64,000 nucleotides of DNA from Synaphobranchus kaupii (lineage: Eukaryota; Chordata; Actinopteri; Anguilliformes; Synaphobranchidae), in assembly GCA_029718625.1 (NCBI GenBank), contig CM056379.1:57997626-58061625 (forward strand). Direction: 5' to 3'. Positions within the stretch are counted from its first letter, which is position 1. Every line of letters begins with the position of its first letter. Position numbers and translations under genes: made by a program. Positions 51,851 to 64,000 of the stretch are shown here, piece after piece. Below the pieces are notes generated by a model. The model was given only the letters and a program-made list of their open reading frames with translations. It searched no databases and was not told the DNA's origin.

Positions 51851-53766
51851 TAGGAGAAATGATGGAGAGACTACCTCGCGTGTGTGGGAGGAACAGCTCT
51901 GGAGCCTGCTCATTATTCAAAACAAGGAGACCCAATTCTGGGACGAGGACAGAATGTAGTAATGGGTGGAGAGAAAAAAATCCTCTTAAAAACAAGCACC
52001 ATGAATGACCTCAACCTGTCATTTAGTATTATGTAACCATCTCCTTTAAGGCCAGACTGTAATGACTGGAACAACATTGTTCTCTTCTGAGTTCTTCATT
52101 TTCTTCGCTTTTATTCAGCTGGCCTAATTTGGCGGTATGACCCCAATTGTGAATTATGCCATGCAATGGTAAAGAAGCGGATTTCATAAAACCTGCTTCT
52201 TCACAATTCTTATTTTAAGAGTTTACAGTTGTAAACCAATCTGAATGACATCATTTTCTGGCATATGAGCTCCTTGAAACAACTTTCAGATCTCTAATTA
52301 TTTGCATCACAGGGCCAGTCATTGAAAGGTTGAGGCACCACTAATCTGAGTAATAAAAGACTATAAAGTAAATTTATATATAAATAAAAAGAAATAACAT
52401 TTTATTGATGGATTGATAATATGCAAGTCAAATCCACAATCTAAGTGTTCATTTTACTTTGTTTCTTTTCTTTACACTGCAAAACTTTAAGCACACTGCA
52501 TTCAAATCCTTGATAGTGCACACTGTGGTACACTATGGTATATTACAGAACATGGTACTATGGTAAAATGTTATATTATGGTACATTCTGATTTCCTGTG
52601 GTAAATTGTGGCCAAGAATGTGAAAACATCAACATGAAGTCATTTAACCCCTTGGCGCAGATGGCAAATTTCACCTATTTAGGGGGTGCTCTGTTTAAGG
52701 ATTTATAACTCCAGGCGTGAGCATCACATAAACTTGGTAAATGGCTTAAATGAAACAAGACAGGTGTACCATTTACAATACAAACTTAGATTTGTTTATT
52801 TTCATAATTTAAGTCAAAATAAAGTGCCACAAATGCAAAGAAACTTTGGAAAAGTTTGCTGAGAGCTACGTAAGTGAAATCGGTAATATACAGTATATAT
52901 ACATTTCCTGGATCATAAACTCCATGTCCACAAGTTTTGCGAAATCTAAGGATGATACGCAGAACTACAAAAGGTTTATGATGCAAAATATAGCAATGTA
53001 CCCTGTTGTCCATTAGTGTCTCCAAATCTATCCAAATGGCTAAATTGTGCACTGCTGTAAATAAAAGAAAATTATGATATATTTAACTACAAATCAACAG
53101 TTTTGGCTCATAAAACTCACTTTTGCATAATTTCCAAGTGGGAATTACATATTTTCATCAGTATAGAGGGGTAGATATCTATGGGTCCAAAACCCCTATG
53201 CAAAACATGTCATAAAATGAATAAAATTAGTTTTGTACATTATAACGCATATACATTTGCTCCTTCTGATGGCTTAAGATAAAAAAACATTGATATCACA
53301 GTGTTACATACACCTAAATATGTTGCCTAATCATTCACTCTTGTACCTCAATAAAACATCACTTGTCCCTGTACTCTACAGTATGTATACTTTTGTCCTG
53401 GGATGGCATTTTTCTGTAGTTTTTTTTTTTTCCTATTTATAATGACTCCAAGGAAATTTTTACCTTAATCTACAACATATCAGCGCACAGTAAATTGGAA
53501 TGAGCATTTGTCATGCCCTAAGAGACAAGTAGCCTATATACGCCATAGCCTATATTATGTACGATAACATGAACATAAAATAGTATTCCACCATCTGCAA
53601 AATGCTGCCAAATGTTCTATCTTCAATGAACATCGGTAGCCTACATCAGAAATACATTTAACGATTGCACTACAGTATGTGAACTGCACTCAAAATGCGA
53701 AAATAACAATAGGGCTATCAAACATATTGGAAAGACAGTGCTCGAGTGGAAACACGAACGTACATA

Positions 53767-55297
53767 CACTACTCACAAAAAGTTAGGGATATTTGGCTTT
53801 CGGGTGAAATTTATGGAAAATGTAAGTTCACGCTACAGTGATATTATACGTATCATGAAAGTAGGGCATTTAAGTAGAAGCATGCAATGGTGATTTCCTC
53901 ATCTCAAACAATTTATTGAAACAAAAGCCAACAACAGTGGTGGGTATACCACAACAAAAATGTCAATGTCTCAATAACTTGTCATGTGCCTTGAGCATCA
54001 ATTACAGCTTGACAACGACGTCTCATGCTGTTCACAAGTCGACTTATTGTCTGCTGAGGCATGGCATCCCACTCTTCTTGAAGGGCGGCCCTCAGGTCAT
54101 TGAGGTTCTGGGGTACAGAGTTACGAGCCTCTACACGGTGAGTCAGCTGATCCCATAGGTTTTTCTATGGGATTCAGGTCTGGAGAAAGTGCAGGCCACT
54201 CCATTTGAGGTACCCCAGTCTCCAGCAGCCTTTCCCTAATGATGCGACCTCGATGAGCTGGAGCATTGTCGTCCATGAAGATGAAATTAGGCCTGTGTTG
54301 TTCATGCAGGGGCACAATGACTGGATTAATGATGTTATTCAGGTAGTATGGGCTTGTCACTGTACCATTCACAAAGTGTAGGGCAGTTCTGTATTGACTA
54401 GACACACCTGCCCACACTGTAACACCGCCACCACCAAAGGGTCGTCTGGTGACAACAGTGGCTGATGCATAGCGCTCTCCTTGACGTCTCCAACATCGTT
54501 GGCGGCCATCATTTCTGCTCAACGTGAATCGACTTTCATCAGAGAACAGCACTGAGGCCCACTGGTCCCTCGTCCAGCGTAAATGCTCCCTGGCCCATGC
54601 AAGACGATGACGCCTGTGCCTGGTGGTGTGGTCAGGTACCCTTGCAGGTCGTCTAGCACGCAGACCACGCTGATGTAAACGGTTTCGAATGGTCTGACGT
54701 GACACTTGGGTGCCTCTCACCTCCCTTAAATGTGCCTGGAGTTGAGTGGCATTCATCATCCGGTTCCGCAGGGCACTGTTCACAATGAAGCGGTCATCAG
54801 TGTGGGATGTGGCCAAAGGACGTCCACTTCTATGCCTTTCTGTGACTCTTCCAGTCTCTCTGTATCTCTGTTGCAACCTGCTGATGACACTCTGTGACAC
54901 TCTAAGCTCAGTGGCCACTTCCCTCTGAGAACATCCTGTTTGAAGCCTCGCAATGGCGAGGTACTGTTGATCAATTGTTAGGTGTCGTCTTGGTCTCATG
55001 ATGTCAAAATGTGAACAGCATGATGAAGAGGACTGTTTAAATACCAATTCTAATTGAACCAGGAAATTTATTGGTCGATTCATGGATCAAACACCTGTTG
55101 TGAATTTTGCCGTTCAGCTCCTTGTTAGAGAACAGCAAGTTATGCAAAAAGTACTGAAACATTGAATAGTTGGACATGTGCATTCAAAAGTTTAGAGAAG
55201 GTCAAATTAATTTCACCTGTAAAGGTTATAGTGCATTTTAGGTTCATCCTGAAATTTCACCCGAAAGCCGAATATCCCTAACTTTTTGTGAGTAGTG
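53767..55297 (-). mobile_element. Nearly full-length Tc1-like transposon
   Basis: The element is 1531 bp with ends CACTACTCACAAAAAGTTAG and its exact inverse. The inverted repeats extend about 50 bp (to gggtgaaattt) with one mismatch. It is flanked by TA on both sides (53765-53766, 55298-55299), the Tc1/mariner target duplication. It carries one transposase gene on the minus strand with a single frameshift. Both ends are well preserved, suggesting a fairly recent insertion into intron 1. Confidence 0.95.
53982..54999 (-). pseudogene. Tc1-like transposase with one frameshift
   Basis: The start [10 protein letters not shown] is chosen over an in-frame upstream Met at 55083 because the helix-turn-helix region begins there. 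Numbering from that Met, two helix-turn-helix segments (about 10-110) with a HRSGRP linker precede the DDE domain. Catalytic residues are D154 (FSDES), D244 (MDDNAPAH) and E279 (DLNPIE), with 34 residues between the last two, so DD34E. One extra A in the run 54160-54164, right after E279, shifts the frame and gives a stop at 54121. The remaining C-terminal 60 or so codons are open in the next frame to a TGA at 53982. Otherwise the sequence looks intact. Confidence 0.93.
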
Positions 55298-55627
55298 TAT
55301 GTAGCCAGCGAGACCAACAGCATTTTAGACGCAAAAATACTTACATATCGGAAAAGGGAAACTGCCCTCCGTAAAGCGTATTCTATAGAGCTTGCGTAAT
55401 ACTAGACAGTTAAAATGAAAACTGCCGTTACGCTGGGCTGTAGTAAATTGCTCAAAGCACCCAAAAAGACATGGAATATGCCGTTGCTAAGGTTATAATG
55501 TACTCTATTGGATAAAAAAGCCGACAATTAAACCAGAATGAACTGTAATGAATGAGACAGGCTTACAGGGCATGGGGGTATTACGCGTCGACGTTTCATA
55601 TAGTGTAATAGAGTGTTGTATATAAAG

Positions 55628-56086
55628 TGTTGTACAGTTGTGTTCAAATAAATAGCAGTGTGTTAAAAAAAGTGAATAAAGTGCAAATATTTTTTAATAG
55701 CTTTTAGTTCCATATTTCAAATGTAGTGGAAACATTACACATTCAATTCCAAATCAAAGCATTAACAAATTTTATCAAGTCGGCGTTATTCTTTTACAGG
55801 AAGCAAAGAAAATTTATATTAATCTGTTCAAAAAATAGCAGTGTCGACATTTTTCTCTTCAAACTCAAACACTTACTGTATAAACTGAAGAAATTTTTCA
55901 AGATTTAACTTCACTTTAAATTACTGAACTAATATTTAGTTGCATAACCATTGTTTTTGATAACTGCTGCGCATCTGCGTTGCGTCGAGTCAACCAACTT
56001 CTGGCACCTAGAAACAGCATCTTCGGCATACGGCAACATAATCTCTTCAAGTATTTTGATGTATTCAAACTGATCCATGATCCCTG
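55628..56086 (-). mobile_element. Truncated Tc1-like element of a second family
   Basis: The end cagttgtgttcaaataaata followed by gcagtg is a typical fish Tc1 terminus. On the minus strand, about 56080 to 55934 encodes a transposase C-terminus (DQFEYIKILEEIMLP, AVSRCQKLVDSTQRRCAAV, NNGYATKY then stop). Everything upstream, including the DDE core and the other terminal repeat, is missing. Confidence 0.8.
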
Positions 56087-57821
56087 ATCAGGCTATTGTT
56101 GGGTTTATCTCGTTGCTATGACGTTATTCTAATTTTATATGATGAATAAATATATTTATGAACTCAAACATAGATGCCATTGCCCACTATGTCAAGCATG
56201 GGTAGGTATAGACTAGGTGGGGGGTTGCTTGTTAAATGGACTTGCTACGGGGAAATAGTGACAATTAGAAACTCTGTATTCGGCAGAAATCGTCACAAAC
56301 CGTCTACCAATAAATTTAAAACACAAGAGTTTGTGATTTCCACTAATAGTTTGGCTGCAGGAGCAACGAATGTCTCAGTTAAGCAAAAAGGTTCCGCCGG
56401 CGTCACCTTCTACGCAAAGGGGTGAAGTTGTTCTCGACAGACCGTACTTGATTTAACTGCCTGCTCACTCCCTAGACTGAAATGTTCTCTCAATTGATTT
56501 AGAGTTGTTCGCCTGCTTTAAATGTGCACCTCAAACTAATACACAGACAACATGATAAAGGAACCTGCGCTTCCAACCCCAGCTGCCAGCAATTAATGAT
56601 GTCTTTCCGTTAGAGTTCCACACCGACAACAGCTTATACACTTCATGAAACATCAGCTATTTGAGCCGTCTTAATCACTGAAATACCTGCCCAGAGTGTC
56701 CCAATGAACACCGCTTGTTGGAATTCACCGATGTATCACCTTCTAGCCATGATAGTCTTGATTATAAGCAATCGGGCCTGGGCAGGAATTTTGTACATGA
56801 TCCTGAGCATGCTGGGCTGTTAATTCCTTAATTAACTCAGGAACCACTCCTATGTGAAAGCACCTGCTTCAATACACTTTGTCCCTGATTTACCAATATA
56901 GTGCACTTCAGTGTACCTTGTTACCATGGTACTGTGGAAGACTATGGTCTTCTATGTTATACTATAGTATGAACTGCATTATACCATGGTAAAATGTATT
57001 ATAGGTCCTTTAAGCAGAAAACAACAAAAGCAATGGACACAGGACTGAGGAATTCGCCTGGGGTTTATCCTGGATTTAGATCACAAAATGACAATATCCT
57101 TGTTCAAAATCTATGTATTTGCATTGTTATTGTATTGTGCCATCTATGTATGCATACAAGGAAACAGATGAGTATTAAACACAGATTGGAAAACAATCTC
57201 TACAGTGCACACCACAGCAACATGACACTTTGCACTCTTCCAACTTGTATCTTCCAACTGTCTGAATCAATCACATTGTTCCACCTTTATACCTGGAAAG
57301 ATTTCCTTCCTACTGCTTCTCTCCAAACACAAAGAGACTAATTGAATCCATAATCTAGCTGAAGCTGTGAGAGAAATAGAGACTGAAGTAAACACATGCA
57401 AGTTTAATATTGTGTATAAATTTAAAAAGGTCTGCAGTATCTACAACACTGTCACACAAGCAAGTCATGCACATGTAGTAATCCCAAGATCTTTCCCAAA
57501 GTGCGTCAAACTGCTGAATATCATGAGGAACTGCTAAATTCAGGCGTAAGACAGAGTGTTACAACAACAATGCTGGAGAGACTACACACCTAGTGCTTGA
57601 ACTGTGAACTATCCTATGCAAAATGTTATTACAATGGTTGCAATTAAATCTTCTGTCATAGTGGGGGAATGCCACTGTGATAAGTGAGTTACCATAAATG
57701 TGGAATAATTCCTGCTGATACTAACGAAGAGCCATAATATTCCAGCAATGTGCAAGTGGTCATATTCAGTTACTGATGTTAAGACTGGTTCCGGTGCTAC
57801 TATTAGGGGGGAGTAAACACT

Positions 57822-58051
57822 GGCCAGTGTAGTATAATGGTTAAGGAGCTGGCCTTATAACCAAAAGGTTGCAGGTTCGCTTCCCAGGTAGGACACTGCC
57901 GTTGTACCTTGAGCAAGGTACTTAACCTGAATCGCTTCAGTATATATCCAGCTGTATAAATGGATAATATGTTAAAAAAAATGCTAAAAAGTTGTGTAAG
58001 TCACTCTGGATAAGAGCGTCTGCTAAATGCCTGTAATGTAATGTAATGTAA
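57822..58051 (+). mobile_element. tRNA-derived SINE, near complete
   Basis: A tRNA-like head has the A-box region gtagtataatggttaaggag and a B box ggttcgcttcc (57874-57884). A body follows (ccttgagcaaggtacttaac), then the conserved 3' domain ctctggataagagcgtctgc taaatg, and a (taatg)n tail. This layout is that of teleost tRNA SINEs that share their 3' end with an L2-type LINE. Confidence 0.88.
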
Positions 58052-59170
58052 GCATCCCTCAACATCACTCTGCAGTGATCACAGTTCTAATTGATTTCCT
58101 TTCTAAGGTTAGAGTGATAGTGAGTATGGTTTCCATATGTTCAGTTGTTGTTGATAATGAACCTTGCATTTAGAATATGACACAAAAAATAAATAATGAT
58201 GGCACAAAATAAATTGGACAAAAATACACATTTTACTCTGAGGGAAAATACATGTCAAAGAGTCAATTATGGGACTAGCCTAATATTATAATTCAATTTG
58301 CCAACATTTTGGTGGCCTCAGTCTCTGTTGTCGAGCGCAACAAGAGGGTAAGTCCATTTCAACGCTAGCAAGTCATTGCCATGCTGTAGCATTCTTTAAG
58401 TCTTGCATCAGCAACCCAAAATCAATGTGGTGTACAGGATTTCCTGTTTTATCTGAATGGCAGGTAAAAAAGAATTGGTTCTTTGCAAGTCGCAGTGCAG
58501 ATGTACCGCAGTAATAACCGACCGTGGTATTAGTTCCGCCCTTTTTAACATGCAATATCGCGAGCTAGCGCTAGGTATCCCAGCAAGAGGCCAAGTAGAT
58601 AAAGGCCCCGATAAATCTGGAACATTGCAGTGCGGCGTGCCGCACCAGAGCGTTCTCCCCATCACCGCGCATGTGAGGCAAGGTGAACGGGAGGGCGAGT
58701 GAAGGAGACTCGGACCTCCATGCAAGTGAACACCGGTCCAGTAATCTGATCTGGGGAGATGGAGAGAGGCGGGAGAAAAACTAAAAAGCAGCAATCACCT
58801 ATAACAAGATTTCTTCGAGCAGTATGTTAAATATTTGCAAGGGAATGTGCAGGACAAAAATAATTCCCCTTGAAGGAGAATTGAGCGATGAGAAATGGGG
58901 GGGGGAGGGGGAAGTCTCACGGAGGCACGAGAGCCACAGCGGAGGGGACAGAGGGGAGCGCATTGCGCTGCAGCACACGGTGTCCTACATTCGTTTCGCT
59001 TATCCACATATTTCAAATGGTCACACAAAACAGGTGTGGAGAAACCATCGGAAGCTTTTAACATCAACGCTTTTCAAATATAATAAATCTTTATAGCTTG
59101 ATTCCCACAAGTTTTTTACTTGTCATTACACTGCTTAGACGTCATGGTGTAAACTTACAATTCACTGATA

Positions 59171-60361
59171 CAGTTGAAGTCGGATGTTTACATACACTTA
59201 GGTTGAAGTCATTAAAACTAAAAAAAATTTTAACCACTCCACAGATTTCATGTTAGCAAACTATGTTGGCATGTCAGTTAGGACATCTACTTTGTGCATG
59301 ACACAAGTAATTTTTCCAACAATTGTTTACAGACAGATTATTTCACTTTTAATTCACTATATCACAATTCCAGTGGGTCAGAAGTTTACATACACTAAGT
59401 TGACTGTGCCTTTAAATTTCTAATATTTGGTCGCATATCATTTGGCTTTGCATGCCATGACTTCCTGATGTCTGTGACCCAACAACATAAAAAGATTCTT
59501 GATATCTTATTTTCTGGTACTCTTACAAGTGATACTATAACGTATCTGCATTTGAATGGATCTCTAGGGGAATTGGGGGGTGGGCCTATATTTAGCTGTA
59601 AATTATGCTGGAACAGTATGGAATACATGATTGGTAAAATGGCTGTAAGTCATCAATGGTTTGAGGTATCAAACAAGCCTCAAACCATCACTCTGCTGCC
59701 AGATATGCAGTAGATATGGATGGATTACTTTAAGGGTTGTTTCTCCTGACAAATTTTCCTATTGAACTCTATGGAAAAATAAGTAATGAGAAGAAACACT
59801 TCAAGTTCTCCATCCATATCTACTGCATTTCTGGAAGCAGAGTGATGATTTAAAGCTTGTTTGATACGTCAGACCCTTGATGACTTAGAGCCATTTAGCC
59901 AACCATGTGTTTCCATACTGTTCCAGTGTAATTTACAGCTAAATCTAGTCCCACCCCCCAATTCCCATAGAGATCCATTCAAATGCAGAGACGCTATAGT
60001 ATCACTTGTAAGAGTACCAGAAAATAAGATATCAAGAGTCATTTGATGTTGTTGGGTCACAGACATCAGGTAGTCATGGCATGCAAAGCCACATGATATG
60101 CGACCAAATATTAGAAATTTAAAGGGATAGTCAACTTAGTGTATGTAAACTTCTGACCCACTGGAATTGTGATATAGTGAATTAAAAGTGAAATAATCTG
60201 TCTGTAAACAATTGTTGGAAAAATGACTTGTGTCATGCACAAAGTAGATGTCCTAACTGACTTGCCAACACTATAGTTTGCTAACATGAAATCTGTGGAG
60301 TGGTTAAAAATGGGTTTTAAATACTTCAACCTAAGTGTATGTAAACATCCGACTTCAACTG
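59171..60361. mobile_element. 1.19-kb palindromic Tc1-like (IR/DR) element, copy 2
   Basis: The ends are cagttgaagtcggatgttta and its inverse, flanked by TA (59169-59170, 60362-60363). The inner direct repeat (gggtcagaagtttacataca) near 59382 shows the IR/DR layout known from Sleeping Beauty-like salmonid Tc1 elements. Instead of a transposase, the two halves are near-perfect inverted copies of each other around about 59766, giving arms of about 585 bp. The centre is the hairpin tttctcctgac … ttttcctattgaactctatgg. It can move only in trans. Confidence 0.93.
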
Positions 60362-61203
60362 TACATAGCCAGTAGGACAAATACGAAAGCAGGGTATTGA
60401 GCAGTCAAGGACAAACACAACCCGCTGTACAATACTCAGAGTACTAACATGATGCTAAGTTCTAAAGTGATTCAGTACATGTTATGCAACAAATGCAAAA
60501 ATGTTCAACACTTAAAAGATGCGATTGCCTGAATCACCAAAATCAACCTGTAAGACTGCTTAAACAAGGAATGTCATTTACAATGGGTGAATGCTGGAAA
60601 TGCCATGTATTATTAATTGATCAATAAATTACATACACACTTCGACACATATTCTTTTCTGATTAATGAAAAAGCAAACCAGAATATGTTTCATGTTAAT
60701 CCTTTCTCTCAAGCACTGTAAGGTGGAATATACACAATGATGCAGAGACAGACCTTCAGACTAGTACAAGAAGCAGACTACTACCTATACAAAACGAGGA
60801 GGCTGAATAGGCTTAGTAAAAGTAGACCTGCCGTTAAATTGAAAAATGTTACATACATAGGCTACAATAAGGAACCTTCCTTTTGTGGATCACAAAACAT
60901 TTTTGCAAGCATGTCTCAGATGGATAACATGAAAGCAATCACGTCCACTTCACTGACAGTAAATCAATACTGACACACACTTGCTTTGACTGAAATAATG
61001 ATACTGTTCTTTTCAAAGCCAAAACGCCTGTAGCCAGGCTTAATGTTGCACGGTACACAGAGGCTGCACATTAAAATATGCACTAATGATGTTACAAGGG
61101 GAGTGTTGCAGAAAGAAATATGAAGAAACACAGCTTGTGAAAATGGCGAAGATGTGACAATCCATGAGTAGTAATATACCACTACTGGCCAAAATGTTCT
61201 GCT

Positions 61204-61261
61204 ACACAATTGCAGAGTATATATCAGCCTATTGGCATGGGCATATACTCTGCAATCGTGT
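61204..61261. repeat. Small inverted repeat (19-bp arms, 20-nt loop)
   Basis: The arms acacaattgcagagtatat (61204-61222) and atatactctgcaatcgtgt (61243-61261) pair with one mismatch. Confidence 0.85.
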
Positions 61262-63175
61262 ATAGGCCAATGGCAACATTCTCCAAATGGTTATAATAGA
61301 CAACTCTTTGGCCAGGAGCTTAATTTATTCACTATATTTGTATTTATTATTGACTTATCGGCAAGAAATAAGCCTTAGCCCCAGTTCCAATTTGCATGTA
61401 AAATGGTAAAAGGTCAAACAGTGATTGTCCTTCAGCAAACTGGTGGACTGCAGTATGAAAAGAAGAAAAAAGTAATTACAGTATTATTATAGTATACAAT
61501 GTTAAAGAGTAAGTGCACCGACTGTCTCAACCTGTCTCCACCTACTACACAATTTTGAAATATACTTCATGGGGTGAGTGAGGGAGAGGGGTGTATCCAT
61601 CGTCATTTGCATAAATGAATGTACAAATTATTTCGCATAACTCAGATCAAACTGTCAAACTAGACATTGCAGATGAAATATGAATCAAGATTCAGCAACT
61701 TCATGGCCTGTTTCTCAACTCAAATAAGTTATTGTGTTATAATGTTTTTTCAGAAACATATTTTAGGGGACTATTTAGGTGGAATAAGAGAGTTTATGAA
61801 CAGGACGCCACGTTTTTGTTTTGTGTGTCTAGTGTGTCTAACCAATCCGGTGCTAGCTATTTCTGTTGTGGGCAACAACAATTATCCATATGACATGGAG
61901 GTACCTCCAAAGAGGTACTCTGACATCACATTGGGGCGGGGGCAGCGTGGGGAGCTGAAAGAACATTTCAACCGTTAGAAGGCAGAACCAAGAGACTTTT
62001 CTGTTTCTTATGATATACAATATTATTTCAGAATTGTTGAAATAACAGAATGGATGAATAAGTTTCATTATAAGGTAGGCATAAAAACACATTTACAGCT
62101 AAAAAAAAAGTGATTTAGAGTGTAGTTACCCTTTAAGAAAAGACCCACAAAAAATTAAATTGAGAGCAACGTGTTGAACCAGACAGGTGGTGATGAAATT
62201 GGAGTAGAGAAGCATTCGAGATTAGAGTACAGCCCATTTAAGCATTAATTATTCCAAATCTATAGTAAGGACATTCTGCAATACACTCAAAGCAGGACTG
62301 CTGGCATTATTTCAACACCACAAATAAAATAAGCCTTCAGAGCCAAAGAGACAGCAGATCTCTATACAGACAGATGGCACTGTATACATTGACAATCCCT
62401 CTTTATTACCCTTGCTCTGAGAGTATTGCATTACTCTGGAGGTCTGTATGTTTGTCTGCCCGGCAATAACATATTACCAATAGAGTGCCATTAGGTTCAA
62501 CTAGTGCAATTTCAGATTATACCTGGTCATCGTGCTATATCTTGTGTAACCTGACATAGCAAGGATAGATCTGCATTGGATTATAGGCCTTTTTATTAGC
62601 AATAACCCCACCACATTCTTGATTCCTGCTTGGAATTAGCTTATTTCTTTGGAAACTGTTTAATCCACCCATGTTCATCCATTTTCATCCATTCTAATTG
62701 ATTAATTACTTTTTTGAGATCACTCCTAGGCTAGAATTAGGATTATTTTTAGGGTTAGAAAAATGGTAAGCATCAGGGTTGAGGCAAAATTAGGATTATG
62801 TTGAGGATCTTGGGAAAAGGTTAACACAAGGGTTAGTCCTTGATTTGAAAAAACATTTTTTCCCACTTTTGAGGCCTAACAATATAGCATATATTTGTGG
62901 ATAGTTTTTCAATATGGCAGGAATGCAAAGTTTTGCAGATACATTGCAAACTGAATTTCAGACAACGGGAAGATTCAGTAGAGCAGAAAGTGCAAGACTG
63001 AAATAACCCAGAAACGCAGCTTTTATTGTTGGCCCTGTGTACAGTAGATTTGATTATTTGGGGCTTTTAGCCACAATGGGACTCAAAGAGATTGGATTTT
63101 AAGTCAGAAAGAACAACAATAATTGTCTGTATGGTGAAAAGAAGTACAGCAGATAACATCTGTACGTGGATTTAC

Positions 63176-63247
63176 AGAGAGAAAGAGCTAGAGAACATAA
63201 AAGAGAGGGAGAGAGAGAACATAAAAGAAAGAGAGGGAGAGAGAGGG
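63176..63247. repeat. GA-rich repeat with duplicated gagaacataaaag
   Basis: Two to three copies of a 28-30-bp unit made of gagaacataaaag plus a GA run. Confidence 0.8.
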
Positions 63248-63539
63248 GCATCATGGGAACATGGCGAGCGACATGTCCTCAGTCTCCGCAGAACCACTGG
63301 ACATTTCAGCGGAAAAACTCTCAATATGCAAAGTGGCATAAACATAATGAACCCAGAGGAACTCTGACTTTCATGGAAAATGCCTGAAAAACAAGCGCTA
63401 ATGTGCTCCTGCGCAGGCAGGTTTCATTTAGACATGCACTCCACATCAGAGCTGCATTAATCATTCATAAACAAATGGGGAACTCCAGGACGGGGCACAG
63501 CAGAAAGAAAAATAAACAGATAATGTTGTGTAGCCACTT

Positions 63540-64000
63540 CATTAAACGGAGAGGGACGAGAAGGGGAGGTGAGGTTCGGGCTGCTGCGGGGGATTATGAT
63601 TCATTTCATTAGCCTGTTCGCGGTGGTGGATCAAGGGCTCAAAAAGAAAGAAACAAAGAAAGAAACATATGTGCAACTGGAGGACAATCTCAAGGAGGAG
63701 AAAACCACGCGAGGCGATAGATGAAAGCAGTCCTTTCACGGCGTGACGCACATTGGACGATTGTCTTTCCGAGTTTGGCATTTGCGACAGCGATGCTGAA
63801 GTGCAACAGCGTGGAAACGGTCCCGGGAGACGAGAGGAGCTGGCTGGAGGGGGGGGGGGGGGGGGTAAATTCAGTCAGTGTAAGGACTGTGCTGAGCGCG
63901 AGGGACACCAGGCTGGTCCCCCAGCAGGTACCTCGAATATCCGTATGCGAGGGGCCATCGGACTGCAGGGAGGGGAGACCGCAGACGTTTCGCTGAATCT
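63540..64000. promoter_or_regulatory. CpG-rich edge, possible CpG island or promoter-proximal DNA
   Basis: CpG frequency rises clearly toward the window end (cacgcgaggcgatag, cacggcgtgacgcac, gagcgcgaggg). A 17-G run lies at 63849-63865. This may be the border of a CpG island near the first exon of the PLCL2-like gene or another transcript. No exon could be identified. Confidence 0.35.

Larger units (their letters stand above)
20445..64000 (-). other. Partial intron 1 of the PLCL2-like gene
   Basis: At least 43.5 kb lies upstream of the large exon with no supported coding exon on the minus strand. PRIP-family genes have a distant first exon with a variable Ser/Gly-rich N terminus; it was not recognised here. 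Stretches without any recognised element include 20.5-23.0, 26-28.5, 42.0-44.6, 49.4-53.7, 56.1-57.8 and 60.4-63.1 kb. These contain ordinary AT-rich DNA and small microsatellites only. Confidence 0.8.

Overview
The window looks like nuclear DNA of a bony fish. It has one vertebrate-type multi-exon gene with canonical GT-AG introns, many teleost-type Tc1 transposon ends, tRNA-derived SINEs, L2-like LINE remnants, and abundant CA, GA and TA microsatellites. No species can be assigned from the sequence alone.

The only convincing protein-coding gene lies on the minus strand. It is a phospholipase C-like (PRIP family) gene closest to PLCL2. Three internal exons are visible: a very large exon (17958-20444, 829 codons) carrying PH, EF-hand-like, X, Y and C2 regions, a 204-bp exon (13402-13605) and a 76-bp exon (8791-8866). 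All three have consistent splice sites and phases (0, 0, 1). The N-terminal exon lies beyond 64000 and the last coding exon lies below position 1, so the whole window is the inside of one gene: part of intron 4 (1-8790), intron 3 (8867-13401), intron 2 (13606-17957) and at least 43.5 kb of intron 1 (20445-64000). The protein is predicted to be a catalytically dead PLC scaffold, and here several residues of the classical PLC active site are replaced.

The introns are shaped by repeats. Intron 4 and intron 3 hold a hAT-like MITE, Tc1 remnants, a 146-bp CA tract, a 45-bp minisatellite and a 10-bp tandem repeat next to the exon-4 acceptor. Intron 1 holds an inverted-repeat element (25.0-25.5 kb), two oppositely oriented L2-like fragments (31.2-32.4 kb), a 6.5-kb array of a 31-bp minisatellite with an internal 2.6-kb higher-order duplication (33.9-40.4 kb), a PIF/Harbinger-like MITE (41.3-42.0 kb), SINEs, a LINE 3' end (45.9-46.8 kb), a 71/75-bp tandem repeat (48.2-48.6 kb), a nearly intact Tc1-like transposon with one frameshift (53.8-55.3 kb), a truncated second Tc1 family (55.6-56.1 kb), and a 1.19-kb almost perfectly palindromic transposon with Sleeping Beauty-like ends (59.2-60.4 kb).

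The most unusual structures are the 31-bp array with its recent segmental duplication, the giant palindromic transposon with a second copy and a core hairpin elsewhere in the same gene, and the tandemly multiplied branch-point-like motif just upstream of exon 4. CpG-rich patches at 29.5, 49.0 and 63.6-64.0 kb are possible regulatory DNA.
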